Below are positions 17,012 through 23,463 of a stretch of 23,463 nucleotides of DNA, piece by piece. Below the pieces are notes generated by a model that saw only the letters and a list, made by a program, of their open reading frames with translations, ran no database searches and was not told the origin of the DNA. Every line of letters starts with the position of its first letter. Positions within the stretch are counted from its first letter, which is position 1. Both the position numbers and the translations under genes were made by a program. This DNA is from Candidatus Zhuqueibacterota bacterium (GTDB lineage Bacteria; Zhuqueibacterota; Zhuqueibacteria; Thermofontimicrobiales; Thiofontviventaceae), in NCBI GenBank assembly GCA_014729735.1, contig WJJN01000371.1, positions 1-23,463 of the forward strand, in the 5' to 3' direction.

Positions 17012-17428
17012 ATGAATATGGAAGTAGTATTTCCCTCACCGAATGGGAAGAGAGTCGATGCAAAATTCAAAGGATTTACGATTAAAACCGATCAACCTTC
17101 AATAGCCGGAGGACAGGGATCCGCGCCGGCTCCGTTCGATCTGTTTCTTGCCTCTATCGGCACATGTGCAGGTATTTATATCCTGAACTTTTGTCAACAG
17201 CGCGATCTGAATACCGACGGCATACGCATTGTGCAGAAAATGGAACGTGACAGGCAAAAAGGCATGATCGATAATATATCATTGGAAATCGAGCTGCCAC
17301 CGGATTTCCCGGAGAAATACAAAGACGCGGTCATTCGGTCTGCTGAATTGTGCGCGGTAAAAAAACATATTCAGGATCCGCCGGAGTTTAATATAAAAAC
17401 GAAGGTCGTGAGCCCTGATAATTTATGA
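17012..17428 (+). CDS. OsmC/Ohr-family protein
   Basis: The 138-aa protein has the OsmC-family core: GGQGSAPAPFDLFLASIGTCAGIYI (Gly-rich turn into the central helix, Cys52) and a second family-position cysteine in AELCAVKKH (Cys114). OsmC and Ohr proteins use this cysteine pair to reduce organic hydroperoxides. The branch with APAPFDLFLAS-type sequences includes many members of unproven substrate. An extra Cys61 sits in the same helix as Cys52. There is no signal peptide, so it is cytoplasmic. AGAGGAAAG nine bases upstream supports the ATG at 17012. It follows the glycosyltransferase by 141 bases and is closed by a strong terminator. Confidence 0.9.
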   Translation: MNMEVVFPSPNGKRVDAKFKGFTIKTDQPSIAGGQGSAPAPFDLFLASIGTCAGIYILNFCQQRDLNTDGIRIVQKMERDRQKGMIDNISLEIELPPDFPEKYKDAVIRSAELCAVKKHIQDPPEFNIKTKVVSPDNL

Positions 17429-17433
17429 ATAAT

Positions 17434-17471
17434 AAAAAGCCCGACTGTTTGTTTTCAGTCGGGCTTTTTTT
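17434..17471. terminator. Bidirectional rho-independent terminator between convergent genes
   Basis: AAAAAGCCCGACTG (17434-17447) pairs with CAGTCGGGCTTTTT (17456-17469) around an 8-base loop, with T-runs on both strands. It begins 5 bases after the OsmC-family stop and ends 27 bases before the stop of the convergent TPR-protein gene, so it can serve both. Confidence 0.92.
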
Positions 17472-17497
17472 AGTAAAGACAGTCGATGCATTCATAA

Positions 17498-20050
17498 CTA
17501 TACCTGGCTATCTGCTGCAACATATTCAATATTCTGAATACCGTTCCCGTTTTCATCTGTCACCCGGAAATAGAAGCCCCAGTCGCCCATGCGATTGCAC
17601 ACTTTGACCAGCACCTTATTCAATCCTGGTTTTAATTTAACGCGGATCACATCGTCATCCAGAATAGCGTTTCGATGAACATTGTATTTCCAAATTTCTT
17701 CATCGTTGAGCCAGATTTTAACAGACTCATCGGTACCCACGCGGAATTGTACATCCATTGCCCGGGGCGCGTTTATATAAGTTAAGCCATAAGCGACCTG
17801 CCAGATATCCTGATCAAATAATTCTCCCATGTTAATGAATCCGTCGTGAATACCATCGTTAGAACGGATCCAGGTCAATGATTCATCAGCAATTTTCACT
17901 TTGCTCCGAATGGAAGCATTTTCTTCATCGATAAACTCACGGTGGAAACCATTTTTATTTTTAAAAGGACCGATGAGCATCCATTTATCCTCGGCTGGCA
18001 TCCCGGCAATTTTTAACTGATCTTTTACCTCGTCCTCATTCCCGATCCGTTTATAGAAATTCGCCTGACAAAGCCGGAAGCCTATTTCCGCAGTCTTGAG
18101 ATTCTGCTCCATCAAACGGGAAATAAGAGTTTCGTAAAATCTCAAGCCATGCTCAGGAGTTTCAGCATAGGCTTTATTCATATATAAATGGTATTTATAA
18201 TTATCCGAATAATTAATCGACCGAACCTCTCTTAAAAATAAGAGCATATCATCCACAGAAAATTCTTCCCAAACTGCGTTGGAGGCATTAATATTCCCCT
18301 TTTTGATAAATAGCAGTGACAGAAAAAATTTCCATTGTAATTTATCCGCATCATTCAATTCATCTGAACCGCTTAAATAGTTATCCACGATCTCGATTGT
18401 TTTGTCGATATTTATTTCGTGGTTAAAGGATAGCACAAAAAGATTTGTTATTGGATAAGACCGACCGGGATTCGATTCGATTATAGTCAGTAACTGCTCG
18501 TAGTTTTCTTCCAAAGCCTGTCTCGCTGCTGCCTTATCTCCGCGGCTCAAATAAATTTTGCTCTGTAATTCAGCCATAATTCTCTTGATTGCCGGATTTT
18601 TAACATCCTTTTCCAACTCCTGAATGGCTGCATCATATTTACCCATACAATAATAAATCTTGGCTCTGACATAGTTTACGCGCTCCGGATGGAATTCATC
18701 TCTCGTATTTTTTGCATGCAGCTCAGTCATTTTCAATGCATCTGCGTAATTCCCCTGATCCATTTCAGTAGCTCCCAGATGTTCCCAGGCATGATCAAAC
18801 GTCGCGTTCACATCCAGTGCTTTCTCAAAATATTCTTTTGCTTTTTCGTATTCCCCGCGGTAGAGGTAAATTTCTCCCAGACTATCATAGGGATTGGGTT
18901 CATCCGGTGCGATTTTCATGTATTTCTTCAGTATTTCCACTGCTTTTTCGTGCATCCCACAATGTGCATAAGTGTAGCCCAGTTGATTATATGCCAGTTT
19001 ATAATTTGGATCGATCTTGATGATGCGCTTGTAATAATCGATCGCCCGTTCATAATTATGTAGCGAGAAATACAAATTTGCCAATCTGATATTCGCTTCC
19101 CGGTCTTCCGGATATTTTTCCACTTTCTCTTTTAAAATTGAAATATACCTTTGGAAATTGTCGTGAAGCATCGCATCTAACAAATCGATCTCATATTTTT
19201 CCTGATCTGTAGCCCCTTCTTTCAAACCCTGCAGTTTCTCGAATATCTTGTATGCTTCATCGATGTCTTTTCGAGATTTTTTAGAGTTAGCCAGTTGAAT
19301 CAACGCCGAGATAAATGTGGAATCAATGGCAACCGCCTTTTCAAATTCTGCAGCGGCATCCACATGCATCATTTTGTTTCCGTATTCCACACCCGCCATA
19401 TAATGCCGCCAGGCTTCGATGGAATTTGTGGATAAATCGGCAATTCCTTTCTCTGCTTGCTCTTTTTCCAGTGCCAGATGCAAATCCGATTTGATCTGCT
19501 GCGTTAATTCATCCACCATGTTGAAAATCTTTTCCAGTCCGGGTCCTTCGACGCTTTCTTCTTTAATGATCATGCCTTTATTCGGCTCTTGCAGTTTTAC
19601 ACTGATCCGCAGTGCGTTATTATGCCGCGTAATTTTGCCGACAAGCACAGCCTCGACATTTGCTTCTTTAGCAACTACTGCTGCTATATCCATATCGATG
19701 TCCTTTGGCGAGCGACTCTCGCCCAGCCGATTTACAATCTCGATCAGTCGATCGGTGCTTAAGACCGATATCGAACTCGATTGAGACAATGCCCGGATAA
19801 ACATTTCAGTCAGTCCCTGTTGCAGCCATTCCAGATTTTCATCGCCGGTGAGATTTTTGAAAAACATAACCGCAATTGACCGGCGATTTTGCGGCTCCAG
19901 ATGAATGGTGGTCGTCATCTGTTCATCCAGCTCTGAAACAGAGCCTTCATTGGAAAGCTTTATCTTGCGCCGTTCCTCTGATTGGCTGCAAAAGAGAAAA
20001 CTCATTATTATTAATAATGGTATGAATTTTATGCTATATTTTATATTCAT
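17498..20050 (-). CDS. Exported TolB-like/TPR protein with C-terminal beta-sandwich-like module
   Basis: I prefer the ATG at 20050 (850 aa) to that at 20065, because GAGGGTGAG lies just upstream and the signal peptide then starts at once (MNIKYSIKFIPLLIIMSFLFC). The Cys after that run could be a lipid anchor, though Phe at -1 is atypical. Residues about 57-200 resemble a TolB/CsgG-like domain (SIAVMFFKNLTGDENLEWLQQGLTEMF, VEAVLVGKI). About 210-535 are tetratricopeptide repeats, for example NYERAIDYYKRIIKIDPNY, EYEKAKEYFEKALDVNATF and KYDAAIQELEKDV. About 700-850 form a carbohydrate-binding-like beta-sandwich (VGTDESVKIWLNDEEI, LKPGLNKVLVKVCNRMGDWGFYFRV). It is probably a periplasmic or membrane-bound scaffold. 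It begins 48 bases after the phosphatase gene and is likely co-transcribed with it. Confidence 0.85.
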   Translation of the reverse strand: MNIKYSIKFIPLLIIMSFLFCSQSEERRKIKLSNEGSVSELDEQMTTTIHLEPQNRRSIAVMFFKNLTGDENLEWLQQGLTEMFIRALSQSSSISVLSTDRLIEIVNRLGESRSPKDIDMDIAAVVAKEANVEAVLVGKITRHNNALRISVKLQEPNKGMIIKEESVEGPGLEKIFNMVDELTQQIKSDLHLALEKEQAEKGIADLSTNSIEAWRHYMAGVEYGNKMMHVDAAAEFEKAVAIDSTFISALIQLANSKKSRKDIDEAYKIFEKLQGLKEGATDQEKYEIDLLDAMLHDNFQRYISILKEKVEKYPEDREANIRLANLYFSLHNYERAIDYYKRIIKIDPNYKLAYNQLGYTYAHCGMHEKAVEILKKYMKIAPDEPNPYDSLGEIYLYRGEYEKAKEYFEKALDVNATFDHAWEHLGATEMDQGNYADALKMTELHAKNTRDEFHPERVNYVRAKIYYCMGKYDAAIQELEKDVKNPAIKRIMAELQSKIYLSRGDKAAARQALEENYEQLLTIIESNPGRSYPITNLFVLSFNHEINIDKTIEIVDNYLSGSDELNDADKLQWKFFLSLLFIKKGNINASNAVWEEFSVDDMLLFLREVRSINYSDNYKYHLYMNKAYAETPEHGLRFYETLISRLMEQNLKTAEIGFRLCQANFYKRIGNEDEVKDQLKIAGMPAEDKWMLIGPFKNKNGFHREFIDEENASIRSKVKIADESLTWIRSNDGIHDGFINMGELFDQDIWQVAYGLTYINAPRAMDVQFRVGTDESVKIWLNDEEIWKYNVHRNAILDDDVIRVKLKPGLNKVLVKVCNRMGDWGFYFRVTDENGNGIQNIEYVAADSQV

Positions 20051-20098
20051 AGATCTCACCCTCATCTCTCTTTAATATTAAAACAGACGAGTCATTTC

Positions 20099-22078
20099 TC
20101 AACGTGCTTTCACCGTAACCATGGTGATATCATCATGTTGTGCTGCATCACCAACAAAATCGAGAACATTGCGAATGATACACTCACGGATATTTTCAGA
20201 GCACTTGTTATTACTGTCTTTAACAATCGAAATCAGTCTTTGTTCACCGAATTCGAGTTTTTCTTCGCTCATAGCTTCCGTTACTCCATCGGTGTAAAGA
20301 ATAAACAAGTCACCGGAATGATAGAAAATTTTTTGTTCATAAATAGTTTTATTGAAAATATCACCGGAATTCAAGCCCAATCCGATTCCTTCCGGTGTAT
20401 AGATCTCAACCGAATTTTCGTCTTGATTATGAAATAACAGTGACGAATGCCCGGCTCGGGCAAAATTAAATTCTTTACGAGCCGTATCCACTATCGCATA
20501 AGTCATTGTAACGAAAGTATTCTTCCCGGTGGTATTGTAAATGCGATTGTTCAATTCAATTAACAGCTCCCGGGGGGAGGAGTATATCGGTGTCAATGAA
20601 ATCATAATTCCTTTGAGCACTGCCATATAAAACGCGGCGGAAGTTCCTTTCCCCATCACGTCGGCAACAGCAACACCAATCCTGGTGTTATCCAGAGCAA
20701 AGTAATCAAAATAGTCTCCGCCGACTTCGGTTGCCGGTAAACAGATGCCATCCACATCGATGCCGTTAATTTCAGGCTTTTTCTGGGGCAATAAGCTATG
20801 CTGAACGTTTCGCGCAATTTCCAGCTCTCGCTTTAGTCGCTCTTGTTCGGTCAATTCTTCATACAGCAGCGCACTTTCGATGGCAAAACTTGCCTGCCCC
20901 ACGAGGGTGTGTAAAAAATTGATTTCTTGTTGCGAATAATCCTTTCCATTTCTATTCTTCTCCAGAATAAATATGCCAATCAGATTTTCTTTCGTTAGAA
21001 CAGGCAGCACTAGTGACAATTCATCGGCATCCGGGAATGCCTGCAGTTGTTCATAAAACTGCTCATATATTTTCACATCATTTATGGCAATGCTTTTGCG
21101 TTCGCTTAAAAAATAGCGATGTAATCCCGGATCACATTTTATGATAGTGCTCGCTATTCCAGCATCCGGATATGTACTGACAAGTTGCACCTGTTTCGAT
21201 TGCACGTTTTCCCTGATTAAGAGATAGCCGCGTTGTGAATCTACAGCATTTGTAATACGCTCTGTAATTAACCGGGCAATCTTTTGCAATTCGACGACAA
21301 ATCCCAACTCCCTCGAAAAATCTTCTATGAACTTCTTTTCGCGCAATCCGTGCGTCATATAATTGAATGTCCTCGCCAGATCCCCGATTTCATCACCGGA
21401 ATATATCTGCACCTTCTGCCTCAAATCGCCCTTTGTTATTTTTGCCATTGCAGATGTTAGCTTGCGGATTGGCGTCACAATTTTGTAACTCAGAAAAAGA
21501 GAAATGATAATTGCCAATAGAATAAAAATAATTGCAAGATTCAAATTTCGGATTAAATTTGCTTGCATTTCATTATTCAGTTCAACCAGGGAGAAACCGA
21601 CTTTCACCGTTCCCAAATTCCTGTCACCTGAAATAATCTGCACGGATTTCGATTCCAGATCGCGCTGGCTTTCTTCGGCAATTAAACGTTGATCGAGCTG
21701 AATGATGATACTTTTTTCCTCGAACGGAGTCAAATCTTTCTCATCCTCGAGCTCGATCCAATCCGTATTCAGGGCATGGGCTTTTAAAACATTTTCATCA
21801 TCAAAAATAACGATATAGACGATATCGTGATTCAGGCGAATCTGGTTTTCAAGATAGGATTGATAAACAGACCAGTCATCTGTTTCCACAGAAAGAATCG
21901 TGGCAATATTATTCGCGAGTTGCTCCATTCTCAGTTTCACCTGCTCCACCCTTAGATCGAGTTCCCGGATGGTAAAAATATATGCCACCGTGCCCATCAT
22001 TGCTATAACAAGAAATAAAAACGGTATGGCAATTTTAAAGCGCAGACTAATTTTCAAGCGGTCAAATGGATTTCGCAT
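20099..22078 (-). CDS. Membrane-bound HAMP-GAF-SpoIIE (PP2C-type) serine phosphatase, RsbU-like
   Basis: The 659-aa protein has a first membrane segment (about 15-37), a periplasmic sensor-like stretch (about 38-177), a second membrane segment (about 178-200), a HAMP linker (about 198-250, PIRKLTSAMAKITKGDL, DEIGDLARTFNYM), a GAF domain (about 262-405), a short helical linker (about 405-430) and a SpoIIE/PP2C domain (about 438-659). Metal-binding Asp residues are present: EVGGDYFDYF (Asp455), VADVMGKG (Asp473), LYTDGVTEA (Asp597) and QHDDITM (Asp650). RsbU and SpoIIE relatives dephosphorylate anti-sigma-factor antagonists or similar STAS-domain proteins. No such partner gene is in the window. 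The start has AGGGA upstream and its own promoter (22157-22185). It likely couples an envelope signal to a cytoplasmic serine-phosphorylation switch. Confidence 0.93.
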   Translation of the reverse strand: MRNPFDRLKISLRFKIAIPFLFLVIAMMGTVAYIFTIRELDLRVEQVKLRMEQLANNIATILSVETDDWSVYQSYLENQIRLNHDIVYIVIFDDENVLKAHALNTDWIELEDEKDLTPFEEKSIIIQLDQRLIAEESQRDLESKSVQIISGDRNLGTVKVGFSLVELNNEMQANLIRNLNLAIIFILLAIIISLFLSYKIVTPIRKLTSAMAKITKGDLRQKVQIYSGDEIGDLARTFNYMTHGLREKKFIEDFSRELGFVVELQKIARLITERITNAVDSQRGYLLIRENVQSKQVQLVSTYPDAGIASTIIKCDPGLHRYFLSERKSIAINDVKIYEQFYEQLQAFPDADELSLVLPVLTKENLIGIFILEKNRNGKDYSQQEINFLHTLVGQASFAIESALLYEELTEQERLKRELEIARNVQHSLLPQKKPEINGIDVDGICLPATEVGGDYFDYFALDNTRIGVAVADVMGKGTSAAFYMAVLKGIMISLTPIYSSPRELLIELNNRIYNTTGKNTFVTMTYAIVDTARKEFNFARAGHSSLLFHNQDENSVEIYTPEGIGLGLNSGDIFNKTIYEQKIFYHSGDLFILYTDGVTEAMSEEKLEFGEQRLISIVKDSNNKCSENIRECIIRNVLDFVGDAAQHDDITMVTVKAR

Positions 22079-22156
22079 TTTGCATCCCTGCTGATCTGAA
22101 TTTCTTGTGAAAATTGGTTGTGTCGATCTCGGTAGCCAGGAAATAAATTCAGCTTA

Positions 22157-22185
22157 AATATAATCAGTTCCAATGCAAATATCAA
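22157..22185 (-). promoter_or_regulatory. Sigma70-type promoter for the phosphatase-TPR operon
   Basis: On the minus strand TTGATA (22185-22180, 5 of 6) is followed by 17 bases and TATATT (22162-22157, 5 of 6). Transcription would start near 22150, about 70 bases before the phosphatase start. It lies in the 140-base gap after the histidine kinase stop, so the phosphatase can be expressed independently of the kinase. Confidence 0.6.
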
Positions 22186-22218
22186 GCAAATTATCATAGA
22201 CTTGTGGAAAATGGTTTA

Positions 22219-23463
22219 TTATTGTTGGAGAACATTGTGAAGCACATCACCCATTTCATGAATGCGGTAGGGTTTGGCGATTACGCCGGAAAATCCATGG
22301 CTGGCGTAATTCGCCATAATAGAATCATCGGAATAGCCGCTGGAGACAATGACGTTGGCATCCGGATCGAGCTGAAGCAGTCGAGAAACGGTTTCCTTTC
22401 CGCCCATACCACCGGGAATTGTCAGATCGAGGATCACAGCATCAAAAGGTGCACCTTTTTCCATTTCATTTTTATAAAGTTCGATAGTCTCTTTACCATC
22501 ACCTGTGGTTTGTACCGAATAGCCTAAATGTCGGATAATTTTCCTGGCAGCTTTGCGTACGTTTTCTTCATCGTCCATAATAAGGATCTTCCCGTGTCCT
22601 TTTTCCAGGTTGCTTTTTGTTTCTGCATCGGAAATCGGTTCTTTCTCCGCCGCAGGTAAATAAATCTCGAATGTGGTGCCGGCTCCCGGTGTGGAATCCA
22701 CAGTGATAAATCCATCATGATTCTTTATGATTGAAAAGACAATAGACAGCCCGAGACCACTGCCCTTTTGTTTTGTTGAAAAATAGGGATCAAAAATTTT
22801 AGATAAATATTCTTCAGGAATTCCAACTCCTTTATCAATGACACTAATTTTAATGTATTGACCCGGATCAAGGGGGAGATGGGAATCCTGTGCCAAGTCG
22901 GTGTTTTTCGCGCATATCCGAATCGTTCCGCCGGCAGGCATAGACTGGTCAGCGTTGATGACCAGATTGCTGACGACCTGGCTCATCTGTCCTCTATCGA
23001 TATCCACCTGCCACAAATCATCCGGAATGTCACAAACACACTTCACATTGGATCCACTGGTAACGAAGGATGCGGATTCTTTAATCAGTTCGCCGATTGA
23101 AACGGTTTTCTTGACTGGTGCACCACCTTTGGAAAACGTTAATAATTGTTGCGTCAGGTCTTTCGCTCGCATTGCCGCATATTCTGTATCCTTCAGAACA
23201 CTTTTCATTTCTTCTCTATCCGAGGAAGGGATTACTCTTGCAAGAGATAAATTACACATAATTCCGGTCAGGATATTGTTGAAATCATGCGCAATGCCGC
23301 CGGCGAATGTTCCCAGGGATTCCAGATTGCGAATTTTGAATAACTCATCTTCCAGTTTTTTCCGATCCGTAATATCCTGAACAGTAGAACGGATGCCCAC
23401 GATGTTTCGCTCTTCATCAAAAACCAGCCGGTCTTCTATATAAACATGAATTTCTCTGCCGTC
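22219..23463 (-). CDS. Hybrid PAS-histidine kinase-receiver protein, 5' end outside the window
   Basis: The minus-strand frame is open from base 23463 to the stop at 22219, so the gene continues to the right. A GTG at 23400 is only an internal codon. The first 21 codons (DGREIHVYIEDRL, then VGIRSTVQDITDRKK) are the end of a PAS/PAC module. The kinase core has the H-box GGIAHDFNN (His38 counted from the GTG), N-box NLVINADQSM, G1 DKGVGI, F-box IFDPYFST and G2 GSGLGLSI. A receiver domain begins near residue 271: acidic pair in MDDEE, phospho-acceptor Asp325 in VILDLTIPG, SSG, and the conserved Lys in IAKPY. It autophosphorylates on His and passes the phosphate to its own receiver. It sits next to the SpoIIE-type phosphatase, suggesting a signalling island, but the input and output partners are not visible. 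No clear terminator follows. Confidence 0.92.
   Translation of the reverse strand, partial: DGREIHVYIEDRLVFDEERNIVGIRSTVQDITDRKKLEDELFKIRNLESLGTFAGGIAHDFNNILTGIMCNLSLARVIPSSDREEMKSVLKDTEYAAMRAKDLTQQLLTFSKGGAPVKKTVSIGELIKESASFVTSGSNVKCVCDIPDDLWQVDIDRGQMSQVVSNLVINADQSMPAGGTIRICAKNTDLAQDSHLPLDPGQYIKISVIDKGVGIPEEYLSKIFDPYFSTKQKGSGLGLSIVFSIIKNHDGFITVDSTPGAGTTFEIYLPAAEKEPISDAETKSNLEKGHGKILIMDDEENVRKAARKIIRHLGYSVQTTGDGKETIELYKNEMEKGAPFDAVILDLTIPGGMGGKETVSRLLQLDPDANVIVSSGYSDDSIMANYASHGFSGVIAKPYRIHEMGDVLHNVLQQ

Noticed and set aside
1..23463. CRISPR arrays, insertion sequences, tRNA or rRNA genes
   Set aside because: No regularly spaced repeats, transposase-like proteins or recognisable structural RNA sequences were seen on reading either strand; a tRNA and covariance scan would be needed to exclude small RNA genes.

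Overview
The window looks like chromosomal DNA from a Gram-negative bacterium of the FCB (Bacteroidota/Chlorobiota/Calditrichota/KSB1-like) assemblage. The reasons are TonB-dependent receptors with an N-terminal carboxypeptidase-regulatory-like domain, a PorV/PorQ-family barrel, a secreted protein with a type IX-like C-terminal domain, AT-rich spacers and moderate GC content. This placement is an inference from family content; no rRNA or other phylogenetic marker was examined beyond one EF-G.

Region 1 (1-12625, all minus strand) is a single long gene cluster with gaps of about 25-55 bases. In transcription order it encodes a TonB-dependent receptor (1056 aa), a large secreted protein with a C-terminal sorting-like domain (722 aa), a small lipoprotein (204 aa), a PorV/PorQ-like outer-membrane barrel, an IPT/TIG plus beta-propeller lipoprotein, a second TonB-dependent receptor (1011 aa), and the first 404 codons of a second large secreted protein that runs off the left edge. 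The receptor plus secreted-protein pair therefore occurs twice and flanks a PorV-like/lipoprotein core. No SusD homologue is present. My best reading is a cell-envelope system for uptake or surface assembly with its own type IX-like cargo and PorV partner. Its substrate is unknown.

Region 2 (12626-13493) is a gene-free, AT-rich divergent control region of 868 bases. It holds a perfect-consensus sigma70-type promoter for the minus-strand cluster, implying a leader of about 300 nt. It also has a second candidate minus promoter with an inverted repeat over its start site, two dyads in the leader, and a strong promoter for the plus-strand EF-G gene.

Region 3 (13494-17471, plus strand) encodes an EF-G outside any visible str operon and closed by a strong terminator, a bacterial homologue of the tRNA-queuosine mannosyltransferase QTMAN/GTDC1, and an OsmC-family protein. 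It ends in a bidirectional terminator.

Region 4 (17498-23463, minus strand) is a signalling block. It encodes a hybrid PAS-histidine kinase-receiver protein (5' end outside the window), a membrane-bound HAMP-GAF-SpoIIE/PP2C phosphatase with its own good promoter, and, 33 bases further on, an exported TolB-like/TPR protein with a C-terminal beta-sandwich-like module. The last two are probably co-transcribed.
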